Below are positions 45,461-55,659 of a stretch of DNA of 64,000 nucleotides, in pieces (the stretch's first letter is position 1; every line of letters begins with the position of its first letter). The stretch lies in contig NC_092878.1 in the NCBI RefSeq assembly GCF_028372415.1, positions 26,332,903 to 26,396,902 on the forward strand, given 5' to 3'. A program made the translations under genes and the position numbers. Source of the stretch: Notamacropus eugenii (lineage: Eukaryota > Chordata > Mammalia > Diprotodontia > Macropodidae). Below the pieces are notes generated by a model. The model was not told the DNA's origin. It was given only the letters and a program-made list of their open reading frames with translations, and did not search any database.

Positions 45461-46600
45461 ACAAGGATACAGAGATGGAAGAAGAAAATTTAGGAAGCAG
45501 GACCTCTAGTAGCAAAGAAGAGAGCTGGTTATGGACTCAAGAGAGAGCTAGCCTTACAATTGATTCAACAGAGAGATGTGGACCCTGGGAACCCAGTTCA
45601 GTCCAGTAGAGATGCTATGTCCAAAGGGGAGCTTTGTGAAGACTCGCTAGGGTAGAAAAAGGACAGTGTAGTATTGGAGTTGTAAGTTGTCTTGGCCACT
45701 GATGTCCTCCTCTATGTGGACATCTCATTACCAATAGATGCTAAGTTTGTATCCTCTCTTCCCACCAACAATGTGTATGTGAGTGGGTGAGAGCAACCCA
45801 GGTTTATCTCAGGAGGGAATGTTTTATATTCCATCTAACTAAATACCTTTGCTAAGAGCTCATTATATCTATTGGCTAACTGTTCATGGGAAGCACAGTG
45901 GTGGAGACTCCTCCAAATGAATTATAGTTTGAGGAGGATGGCCACTTAAAGACATTTCTGGAATATCAGATAGCAATCAGACTCTGGGCTTAGAAGGGCT
46001 AATATACAAGTAAGTGCCAGAATTGGGATTCAAATCCAGTTCTTATAACTTCAAACCCAGCACTCTTTCTACTATACCACAGTACCTCACAAAAGGATAA
46101 AGAGTAGGTAGTATAAAAAGCACTGAATTGAGTCAGGAGTATATGAATTCTATTACTAACTATGCTAACCAACTGTATGAGGTTTCCTAGCACACTGGAA
46201 AGAGCACTGGATATAAAGTCAGAGGGTTAGATAGACTATGGCATAGAAGAAGAAATCTAAGACAACTCTAAAATGTTAGGATAAAAGCAACAGAAAGGAG
46301 GCCAAGAAGGGGAAGTGGTTTGGGAGTGGTAGATAGAAAGTTGGCTTCAACTCAAGAAGGCCCTGAGTTCAATCTGCTTCTGAAACATGTGTGATTGTAT
46401 AACCTAAGCAAGTTCCTTAAACTTTCAATGTTCTGGACAACCCTTCAGCACCATAAACTTCAGAGCAGATGCCTATCTGTCTGGGTAGGAGTTCGCTATA
46501 CCACTGAAATTTAAATCACAGGTCTGGTTTAAAAGAAAAAAAAAATTGTCATCTGGATAAAGAATGCAATGAAAGTTAAATTCGATTAAATTAATTCAAC
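45461..46600. other. Mostly unassigned, with MIR debris
   Basis: Weak MIR-like pieces occur near 46,010-46,090 and 46,190-46,230. No coding exon is seen. Confidence 0.4.
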
Positions 46601-46689
46601 TAGGTAGTATGACGCAGAGGAAAGCTCTGGACTTAAAAGATAACTGGGTTCTGATACTACCACTGATTATTACAGCCTGTGTGACTTTG

Positions 46690-46930
46690 AGAAGTAATAG
46701 GGAAAGGCAGCATTTATATAGCAGTTTTAAGGCTTGCTAAACACTTTGCATGTTGCCATTTTGTACTCCGACAGCTCTGTGAGGCAGATTCTATTATCCC
46801 CATCTTAATGTATGAGAAAAATGAGACTGACAGATGTTAAATGCCTTGTTCAGGGTCACTCAGATAGTAAGTACCTGAGTGGGGATTTAAACCCACTATA
46901 CCACCTACCTGTCATAATGATTTAAGCTCC
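46690..46930 (-). repeat. MIR-type SINE
   Basis: 'gcatttatatagcagtttta', 'ccttgttcagggtcactcag' and 'actataccacctacctg', inverted. Confidence 0.7.
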
Positions 46931-47019
46931 TTAGATCTCAGTTTCCTCATCTGTAAAATGAGTGGGGCTGAACTAGAGATGGTCTCTGAGATCCCATCCA
47001 ATTCTAAATTTAGGATTCT

Positions 47020-47500
47020 ATTAAGCACCTACTATGTGACAGGAGGTAACGGAGATAGAGAAAAGGAGACAGGAAGATGAATGAGATTATTTCAAGTAGT
47101 GTAGGTATGAGGTCAGTCAGTCAACAAACATTTACTAAGTGTCTACTATGTGCCAGACCCTTGTTGATGAGAAGTGAGGAGGGCCTGCTTATGACAGTAG
47201 CAGATGCAGCAGAAAAGAAGCAATAGAGGACCTCTGAGGTCATTATGGTTTGAATGTAAAGACAATAGTCTTTGCTTGATGTATAGAGTTTGAAATGATT
47301 CCTTTGGCAGCTGGAAAGTCATAACCAGGAATTCTGTGCTTCAGGAAAATTCACTTGACTGTATTTGGGGGATGAAGTCAAAAATATGACCATTTCTGAC
47401 TGTGGTTGAGGTAGACTGGGGATGGCGATCATGGGCATGGAGGAAGGTGAAGAACTAGGAGTCCAGGGTGTTCAAAGGGTCAAGGTGTTGGGGTAGAGAA
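47020..47500 (-). repeat. L2 LINE fragments
   Basis: 'aacaaacatttactaagtgt' then 'ctactatgtgccagaccctt', with a diverged body to about 47,500. Confidence 0.55.
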
Positions 47501-47689
47501 AACTAAGAGTCACTTAGTCACCTAGTCCATGAATTATATGGAATTTACCATTACAGTTCCCTACATTTAGGGGTCTCCTAACTCTCCTCTGGTGGTATGG
47601 TGGATAAAGAGTTGACCTCAAAGCTATAAAAACCTGAATTCAGTCATGCCTTTGATACATACTGCCTTTGTGACTCTAGCTGGAGTTAC

Positions 47690-47915
47690 CTGACTATGTT
47701 AAGGAAGACCTGAGTTCAAACTCAGGCTTGGACACTAACTAGCTGTATGACCTAGGACAAGTCACTTCTTACTATCTGAATCAGTTTCCTCAACTATTAA
47801 ACGGGGATAATAATAGCACCTGCCTTCCAGGGTTGTTATAAGGATTAAATTAATTAACATTTGTAAAGCACCCTATCTGGCCATAGTAGGTGCTTAATAA
47901 ATGCTTGTTCTCTTT
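47690..47915 (+). repeat. MIR-type SINE
   Basis: 'gagttcaaactcaggcttgg', 'ataatagcacctgccttcca' and 'ggttgttataaggatt' in sense order. Confidence 0.75.
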
Positions 47916-48298
47916 AATTCCTTAAACTCTAAGTGTTCTAGACCCAGTGTCAAGTCAATAGAAATGATTTGTGGCCTGTATTTTAACTTAGAAAACCACA
48001 AATTAACATTATCTACATTGTATTGCATTTTATTTATTTTGTTAAACATTTCTCAAATACATTTTAATCTAGTTAGGCTACATTGTGGTTCGGGCTACAG
48101 TTTTGCTGACTCTTCTCTGCTCTAGGCAATTCTATAAATAGGAGAGAGGTCACCTGCATTATTAGTAGAGGGAGTTTACTCACTTGGAAGTTTCTCTATA
48201 CTGATGAAATCACAGGTACCTATCCTTTCCCTAAAGAGTAACAGAGTGCTATGAAAAAAAAAATTGAGAATCCCTGAGCTAAGAAAAGAGAAAGTCTC

Positions 48299-48313
48299 AA
48301 GAAGGTGGTTGGG
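48299..48313. repeat. 5' target-site duplication of HAL1 copy B
   Basis: AAGAAGGTGGTTGGG, identical to 51,057-51,071. Confidence 0.93.
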
Positions 48314-48960
48314 ACACATAGCTCCGAACCCACAACCCATAGAACGGCTACAGGGAAGTAACTCACGGCGAATTCTGCACCCAGAGGCCACGGAACATTG
48401 GAGCGAGGGAGATTTCTGTTCCGGAGAGACCTGCAAACCTCTCGCGGGGGGTCCTTCGCGCTGCGGACTGGGCACCAGGACTGGGAGCTGAGTGCAGCTC
48501 TGCCGCGGCCGCGGCACCGAGAGGAAAAGATCCGAGCGGGCTTCAGGGACGGGATCTCCAGCGGCCGCACAAGTTCCTCCACCCACAGGTGACGGGAGTC
48601 GATGAGAGAGTCTCTTTGGCAGGTCGAGGGGGGAGTGGGGTGTCCCCATGGCCCGGGCCCCCTCCGGAGGCAGAAGCTGAGGGGCGGCGGCAGACCGGGG
48701 CTCTCCAAGCAGGCAGGAGCCTGGATCCATTGTGGAAGGCCTGTGCATAAACCCCCTGAGGGAACTGAGCCTGAGAGGCGGCCCTGCCCCAACCTCAGCA
48801 CCTGAACTTAATCTCACACTGAATAGCAGCCCTGCCCCGGCCCAAAGCCCTAAGGCTGGAAGCAGCATTTGAATCTCAGACCCCAAACGCTGGCTGGGAG
48901 GATCAGGAGGCGAGGTGGGTGTGAGGAGAATATTCAGAGGTCAAGTCACTGGCTGGGAAA
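48314..48960 (+). promoter_or_regulatory. HAL1 copy B 5' region (probable internal promoter)
   Basis: It holds a CpG-dense stretch at about 48,435-48,570 (cgcggccgcggc core). Most of those CpGs are TG, CA or lost in copy A. In autonomous L1s the 5' UTR carries the promoter; promoter activity here is inferred. Confidence 0.55.
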
Positions 48961-50049
48961 ATGCCCAGAAAAGGGAAAAGAAATAAGACTATAGAAGGTT
49001 ACTTTCTTGGTGAACAGGCATTTCCTCCCTTCCTTTCTGATGAGGAAGAACAATGCTTACCATCAGGCAAAGACACAGAAATCAAGGCTTCTGTGTCCCA
49101 GCCCACCCAATGGGCTCAGGCCATGGAAGAGCTCAAAAAGAATTTTGAAAATCAAGTTAGAGAGGTAGAGGAAAAGCTGGGAAGAGAAATGAGAGACATG
49201 AAGTCAAAGCATGAACAGCAGATCAGCTCCCTGCTAAAGGAGACCCAAAAAAATGTTGAAGAAAATAACGCCTTGAAAACTAGCCTAACTCAATTGGCAA
49301 AAGAGGTTCAAAAAGCCAATGAGGAGAAGAATGCTTTCAAAAGCAGAATTAGCCAAATGGAAAAGGAGATTCAAAAGCTCACTGAAGAAAATAGTTCTTT
49401 CAAAATTACAATGGCACAGATGGAGGCTAAGGACTTTATGAGAAAGCAAGAAATCACAGAACAAAGAGAGAAGAATGGAAAAATGGAAGATAATGTGAAA
49501 TATCTCATTGGAAAAACAACTGACCTGGAAAATAGATCCAGGAGAGACAATTTAAAAATTATGGGACTACCTGAAAGCCATGATCAAAAGAAGAGCCTAG
49601 ACATCATCTTTCATGAAATTATCAAGGAAAACTGCCCTGAGATTCTAGAACCAGAGGGCAAAATAAATATTCAAGGAATCCACAGAACACCGCCTGAAAG
49701 AGATCCAAAAAGAGAAACTCCTAGGAACATTGTGGCCAAATTCCAGAGTTCCCAGGTCATGGAGAAAATATTGCAAGCAGCTAGAAAGAAACAATTCAAG
49801 TATTGTGGAAATACAATCAGGATAACACAAGATCTAGCAGCCTCTACATTAAGGGATCGAAGGGCATGGAATAGGATATTCCAGAAGTCAAAGGAACTAG
49901 GACTAAAACCAAGAATCACCTACCCAGAAAAACTGAGTATAATACTTCAGGGGAAAAATTGGTCTTTCAATGAAATAGAGGATTTTCAAGCATTCTTGAT
50001 GAAAAGACCAGAGCTGAAAAGAAAATTTGACTTTCAAACACAAGAATGA
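48961..50049 (+). CDS. HAL1 ORF1 protein, intact 362 codons
   Basis: L1 ORF1 proteins are trimeric RNA-binding chaperones of the retrotransposition particle. Here residues 1-50 are a variable N-terminus (MPRKGKRNKT). Residues about 52-188 form a long coiled coil with regular Leu/Ile/Met heptads. ENRSRRDNLKIMGLPE at 190-205 opens the RRM. The C-terminal domain holds HRTPPERDPKRETPRNI (241-257), ILQAARKKQFKY and TLRDRRAWN, then PRITYPEKLSII (317-328). These match the human ORF1p segments RIHRTPPKRDPKRATPRHI, TLQARREW and PRISYPAKLSF. The C-terminus, after WSFNEIEDFQAFLMKRPELK, differs from human ORF1p. No stop or frameshift is seen. Confidence 0.92.
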   Translation: MPRKGKRNKTIEGYFLGEQAFPPFLSDEEEQCLPSGKDTEIKASVSQPTQWAQAMEELKKNFENQVREVEEKLGREMRDMKSKHEQQISSLLKETQKNVEENNALKTSLTQLAKEVQKANEEKNAFKSRISQMEKEIQKLTEENSSFKITMAQMEAKDFMRKQEITEQREKNGKMEDNVKYLIGKTTDLENRSRRDNLKIMGLPESHDQKKSLDIIFHEIIKENCPEILEPEGKINIQGIHRTPPERDPKRETPRNIVAKFQSSQVMEKILQAARKKQFKYCGNTIRITQDLAASTLRDRRAWNRIFQKSKELGLKPRITYPEKLSIILQGKNWSFNEIEDFQAFLMKRPELKRKFDFQTQE

Positions 50050-51056
50050 AGAGAACCATGAAAAGGTGAACAGCAAAGAGAAGTCATAAGGGACTTACTA
50101 AAGTTGAACTGTTTACATTCCTACATGGAAAGACAATATTTGCAACTCTTGAAACTTTTCAGTATCTGGGTACTGGGTGGGATTACACACACACACATGC
50201 ACACACGCACACATACATAGAGACAGAGTGTACAGAGTGAATTGAAGAGGATGGGATCATATCTTAAAAGAAAAATGAAATCAAGCAGTGAGAGAGAAAT
50301 ATATTGGGAGGAGAAAGGGAGAAATTGAATGGGGCAAATTATCTCTCATAAAAGAGGCAAGCAAAAGACTCATTAGTGGAGGGATAAAGAGGGGAGGTGA
50401 GAGAAAAACATGAAGTCTACTCTCATCACATTCCACTAAAGGAAAGAATAAAATGCACACTCATTTTGGTAGGAAAACCTATCTCACAATAGAGGAAAGT
50501 GGGGGATAAGGGGACAAGCAGGGTGGGGGGGATGATAGAAGGAAGGGCATGGGGAGGAGAGTGCAATTCGAGGTCGACGCTCATGGGGAGGGATAGGATC
50601 AAAAGAGAATAGAAGTAATGGGGGACAGGATAGGATGGAGGGAAATATAGTTAGTCCTATACAACACAACTATTATGGAAGTCATTTGCAAAACTACACA
50701 GATTTGGCCTATATTGAATTGCTTGCCTTCCAAAGGCAAGCAGAGGAGAGGGAGGGAGGTAAAGAAGTTGGAACTCAAAGTGTTAGGATCAACTGTCGAG
50801 TAATGTTCTTGCCACTAGGAAATAAGAAATACAGGTAAAGGGGTATAGAAAGCTATCTGGCCCTACAGGACAAAAGAGAAGATGGAGACAAGGGCAGAGA
50901 GGGATGATAGAAGAGAGAGCAGATTGGTCATAGGGGCAATTAGAATGCTTGGTGTTTGGGGGGGGGAGGGGATAAAAGGGGAGAAAATTTGTAACCCAAA
51001 ATTTTGTGAAAATGAATGTTAAAAGTTAAATAAATAAATTTAATTAAAAAAAAAAA

Positions 51057-51071
51057 AAGAAGGTGGTTGGG
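51057..51071. repeat. 3' target-site duplication of HAL1 copy B
   Basis: AAGAAGGTGGTTGGG after the poly-A tail. Removing the element joins 'agtctc' to this word and then 'tcagcggtgtcaaatgtggc'. Confidence 0.93.
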
Positions 51072-51660
51072 TCAGCGGTGTCAAATGTGGCAGAGAAATT
51101 AAGGCATATAAAAACAGAAGAGACATTTGGATTTGTTGATAATGTCATCTGTGACCTCAAAGAGAGCATTTGTGGTATGAGGGTGGGGTGGAAGGTGAGA
51201 ATAAACAGACTAGACTGGATAGCCAAGGATTACGGAGTGGGTGGGTAGAGAAGAAAGGAGGCCTTGGGGAGAAAGACTGACAAAGGCAAAGTAAAAAGCT
51301 TTTTCTTTTAACTTGTGCTCAATTGACCAGACTCCTCTTAGTCACACCCTCTATAAAGTGAATAAAGACTTCTCTTTCTAGAAGTTTGGCAGTAAAAAGA
51401 AAGATGTAAATAAGGCAAGGACTCAAGGGAAAGTTTTTGTTTGTTTTAGGATAAGAAGACCTGTGGGTGTGCTAGTGGTGGGGAAGAGATCCCAGAAAGA
51501 GAAAGGATGGAACCCAGTTAGGAAACTGGAGGGGAGAGGATTAAGAGCTCTGGTGAAGGGATTAGTCCTGGAAAAGAGGGAAAAAGGAAAGAATGAGTAA
51601 ATACAAGGATATATTGAGATTATAGAATATTATAGGGGAAGATGAAAGAAGCTTGAGGTA
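51072..51660 (-). repeat. L2 LINE interrupted by HAL1 copy B
   Basis: 'tcagcggtgtcaaatgtggc' and 'tgataatgtcatctgtgacc' are the reverse complement of the L2 reverse-transcriptase region coding the FDTVDH area. The piece just before 48,299 continues the same copy. Confidence 0.65.
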
Positions 51661-52059
51661 GAGTGCCCCATCTTCGTGGTTTTTTTTTTTTTTCAATTAG
51701 CAAGCATTTATTTTCTTTTCCTCGCATTTTACCACCTCTCCCCACCACGGAGAAAGAAAAACCAAACCTCAGCATCATCTTATTCCTTTCTTCATTGAGG
51801 CTCAGAATCTTAGGGATAAAAACAGAAAAAGTGACAATATCAAGGAAGATGGAGAGTTAGGGACTTGTATGATGATCACAGCTCATCTAGGAAGAGAGGA
51901 AGTCTTGAGTACCAGAGTCAGCAGCCCCAAAAATGACTGACCAGGAAGTCCAGGCTGGGAAGGGAATTCAGAGAATCCAGAAGTGGGGAAATGGACTATT
52001 AGAAGTGAGAAGTCACTTTTCCTCTTCCTCTGTCTGCGCTGAATGTATCTTGTCTATAA

Positions 52060-52130
52060 CTATTTATGTATATGTGGTTTCTGCCATTAGAGGACAGGCA
52101 TTGCTTCTGCTTTTGCTTTGTAACCCCAGT
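52060..52130 (+). repeat. L2 LINE 3' end fragment
   Basis: 'aggacaggcattgcttctgc' and 'ccagtgcttagcccaatgcc'. Confidence 0.55.
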
Positions 52131-52352
52131 GCTTAGCCCAATGCCTAGCTCCAGGACATTTGGTCATCTCATATTGCAGTGTAGGTGAGGAGCATTTGCA
52201 AGAAAAATACTTTGAAAATGCCATACCTAATGTGGCATTATCAGTTGCAGAGGATAAGGAAGTAGAAAAAAAATCTATGATGAACTCAGCAAGACCCTCC
52301 AAATTTCATCAGCCTACACAGGATAGCACTTGGTGACTTCAGTGTAAAGGTA
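52131..52352 (+). repeat. RTE-type LINE endonuclease relic
   Basis: The plus strand, across shifts, reads YDELSKTLQISSAY and then IALGDFSVKVG, matching the AP-endonuclease GDFNAKVG motif of RTE-type LINEs. 'ggtcatctcatattgcagtg' is also found in the RTE pieces at 56.5 and 57.0 kb. Confidence 0.65.
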
Positions 52353-52612
52353 GGAATGGGCATTGCCTCAGACAACCTGAGGCCTGTGAAAGACTTTAAT
52401 TTAGAAAGGCCAGCATCATCCACTGTATCCGGGACCATAGCCAGTCATCTTGACTTTTGTCTTGTCACTGGACTCTGATGACTCTAAAGGAAAGAGTGAG
52501 GTTGATGACTTTGCCTGACTTAAATCTGATTCACAAGCAAATGAAGACATTGCCTTCATGATGTCACTGGTCCTTTTTGAGAACGAAGGACAAACACGAC
52601 AAACAAGAAACG
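52353..52612 (+). repeat. Composite repeat C3 (old, partial)
   Basis: 'gggcattgcctcagac' and 'ccagtcatct' align with the second half of C1 and C2. It ends 'gagaacgaaggacaaacacg'. Confidence 0.6.
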
Positions 52613-52619
52613 ATGACAG

Positions 52620-53920
52620 CAACAGTGATAAAGTGACTTGTCCGTGGTTACATACCTTGGAGGTGTAAAAGGTAGATCTTCAACCCGGTCCTCCTGACTC
52701 CTCTATCCACTGGTCCGTACTGCAGCAATGTGAAAAAAGAACCAAGGGTGACTTGCTGACATCGACAGCTATCGAAAGTAGGAACTGCCTTTCTACTTTC
52801 TGCAGTTATGAGAACAAAATTATACATGTTATACTTTCAGCTGTGCTTTAAACTCTGGATGGTTGTTGAAGTTGTTTTTAAATCCTGTGTGTGTGGAGGG
52901 GGAATCCACGAAGAAGTGATTTATTTTGTTTGTAAGTTCCAGAAAAATAGCATCCTGTGCCTGATCTATACCTGGTAACTTTTATTAGCTTTTCAATCAT
53001 CTCCTGGAAAAACAAACAAACAAACTTCATCTACAAGTCATTGAATATGATTCTGTTAGGTATTTTATGCTCACACAAGTTTATTACAGCTATAATACTA
53101 GAGGATGCAGTAAAAAAAAAAAAAAAGGCATTATGTGACTTGGTTCCTTTACAGTGCAGAGTAGGCAAGAAGAGTATAGTGACATGGCTCTGATATAATA
53201 CTACACTGGCTTAGACATGATTTCCTTTAGCTAGGCATGCAGTTGTTATAGTTATTGTTTTTTTAACTTTTTCAAGGGAATACTTACTTCAAAGAACAAA
53301 CATACAAACATTTCACCCTAATACCTTAGGGGCTACCCCACCTCAGTCTCTGGGGAGGAAAGGAGGATTAGGTTCACAGTTCCCATATTGCAGTCGCCTC
53401 ACCCAGTTCCAAGACCAAATGACTGTCCCACCTCCAGCTTCTGCCTCCAGATCCTGAAATTCTCAGAGCTTCTCTACTGGGGCAGGCTGCAACATCTGGC
53501 CTGGAATCCTGACACCCAACATCTCCATGGCTCGAGATACTCGGTCAGAGATTCTACTCCTTGCACCTTCAAAGGATAAATGAAACAAGACCCAAAGCCC
53601 AAACCTATTTCTTGGGTCCATAGGATCTAAGGGGAGGAGAAGGTGGCCCTCACATCCTTTCCCACATACTGCATGATGCCCAAGCTGAGTGAACAAATTC
53701 TTCATCCTTGAATACTGCTAAAAAGAGATCTAACCAAACAATTCTAATTGCTTATTACTTTACATGCTATATGCTCTATTACGTTGAGTCACTGAAAACT
53801 GTTTTTAAGACCATCAGCTTCCTACAAAGGTGACTGAACAGAGAGAAGAACCCATTTTGAAATACTAATGAAACAAGTTGTCCACAACAGGGCATGAATA
53901 CTTTGGAGAATGCCAAGTGA
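52620..53920. other. Mostly unassigned intergenic stretch
   Basis: Old MIR debris lies at 52,625-52,720. The remaining 1.2 kb shows no family I recognise and no supported exon. Confidence 0.45.
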
Positions 53921-53924
53921 CATT

Positions 53925-54345
53925 TGTCACTGGAAGCTGCAATCGAAATAGTGTATCATTTCAAGTTCTACTTTCTGACCAATCTCTTCCACTATCCTCA
54001 GGCCATGAAATGCCATCTCTCATCTCTGTCTCTTTGTATAGGCCATTCCACATGCCTAGAATGCACCTTCCCCTCATCTCCACCTCTTAATCTCTGCTTC
54101 CCTCAAGGCTCAGTGCAGGAATTACCTACTGCTGCTGGAAGTCTTTCCTGATGTACAGACTCTCTCCCAAATGAAAATACTTTCCATTTATTTCCTTGTG
54201 TATAAATAGAATGCTGTCAGAAGAATGTAAGGTCCTTAGGGACAGGGACATTTTCATTTTTGTCTTTGTATCTCCAGAGTGTAGCCCAGTGCTTTACAGG
54301 TGTTGGTTATATAACAAATGTTGGGTAAATTTGAATTGAATTAGA
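53925..54345 (+). repeat. L2 LINE 3' portion
   Basis: 'atgcctagaatgcaccttcc', 'ctcaaggctcagtgcaggaa' and 'taaggtccttagggacaggg' are in sense L2 order, ending 'ttgaattgaatt'. Confidence 0.82.
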
Positions 54346-54981
54346 AAGGGTTGAGAGACTTGGCAGTCATTATGAGGGCACAAAGCAGGTTCCATGAAGG
54401 AGAAGGTAAGATGGCTGTAGTTTGAGATGGGGAGCTAGGAGCTTAAGACCTTGGAGGTAGAAGAGTTCTGAGAGATGATGAGGTCCAAAGGGTTCACTCC
54501 CAATGGATGGCTAAAGTGGGAAACGGAATCTATTGGTTGAGGTTTGCATACCAATCTTGAAGTTTATAGGATGATCATGAAAGATGGATTTGTTTTCTGT
54601 CTCCTTGACAGTTATTCTCAGTCAGGACTTATATGAAGTAAAAGAGAAAAGACTACAATGACTTAAAAATATACTCAAAAGAATCTCTGATGTCACTGAT
54701 AGAGGAGCTCCATCTAACCATGTCAGTTTCAACCCTTCCATGCCTTCCCTTGTTCATGCTGTCTCATACATTCACTACAGGTAGGACACCCTACCTATTG
54801 GAAGCCTTGCTCAATTTCTTCTGATAGCATGAGGGTACCAATGGGGCACTCTGGCCATCATCCCAGGCTTCATCCCAGGGCACCAGCCCATCTTCTCTTC
54901 CTATCAATCATTTCCTTGATGAAATCTTTACACTTGTTCTTTCTCTAAGTTCCTAATTGTTTAAGTAAGTAAATTCCTCAT

Positions 54982-55091
54982 TATCTGTCTCTCTCTGTCT
55001 CTCTCTGTCTCTCTCTGTCTCTCTCTCTCTCTCTGTCTCTCTCTCTCTCTGTCTCTCTCTCTCTCTCTTGCTCTCTCTCTCTCCCTCTCTC

Positions 55092-55163
<72 letters not shown>
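54982..55163. repeat. (TC)n polypyrimidine tract with CTGT interruptions
   Basis: About 180 bp, all pyrimidine on the plus strand except occasional G. The pure (CT)n end spans about 55,102-55,158. Confidence 0.95.
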
Positions 55164-55164
55164 C

Positions 55165-55646
55165 TCAAAGACCAAACCTTAAACCCATTTCACTCTGGAG
55201 CTCATAGATTAGAGCACAAAAGGTCCCTTTTCAAGTTTCATTGAATGGCTATTTGGATCCTCCTGGCTCAGGGTGAATGTCAATAGTAACTGTTTCTCTT
55301 TTGACCAGCAACTCTGAGGCTCTTCCTCTCCCAGTTGAATTTTTTTTTAAGTTAAAGGGACCATCCCTTGACTCACTTTTTAAAGAGGTCTATTCACTGA
55401 ATGGCCATTACCTTACTCAAAGTGACAACCTGAAAAGAACTTAGTCTGAAAGGGCCAGGGTCTCCCATTGCATCCTGAGTCATCTCCAGTCATTCTGATG
55501 AATATCTAGTCACTGGACCCAGATGAAAGAGGAGAAAGTTAGGCTGGTGACCTTGAACAGCCCTCCCTCACTCAAATCAAAGTCAACTGCAAGTCATGTC
55601 ATCATCTCCCTGATACCATGGTCCTCTTTAAAAACTAAGGACAAAC
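55165..55646 (+). repeat. Composite repeat C2 (novel 5' module plus SINE-type 3' tail)
   Basis: Same order as C1: 'ggagctcatagattagagca', 'cagcaactctgaggctcttc', 'gaatggccattacctta', 'tctcccattgcatcctgagt' and 'actaaggacaaacacaac'. Confidence 0.75.
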
Positions 55647-55659
55647 ACAACATTGCTTA

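Larger units (their letters stand above)
48314..51056 (+). mobile_element. HAL1-type half-LINE-1 retrotransposon, copy B, near full length, no ORF2
   Basis: It has a 5' region of about 650 bp rich in CpG, an intact ORF1 (48,961-50,049) and a 3' UTR with an interrupted CA tract, ending 'aaaagttaaataaataaatt' plus a poly-A tail. Relative to copy A it lacks only about the first 35 bp, including the 'gccaagatggcg' start. A perfect 15-bp target-site duplication flanks it. No reverse-transcriptase frame follows ORF1, so it would need enzyme from an autonomous L1. Confidence 0.92.

Noticed and set aside
48220-48801. Second antisense open frame (193 codons) in the HAL1 copy B 5' region
   Set aside because: It overlaps the longer antisense frame in another register. 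Having several open registers at once points to GC-rich composition and not coding.
54953-55175. Glu-Arg dipeptide-rich open frames on the minus strand
   Set aside because: Translation of the (GA)n complement of the CT tract.
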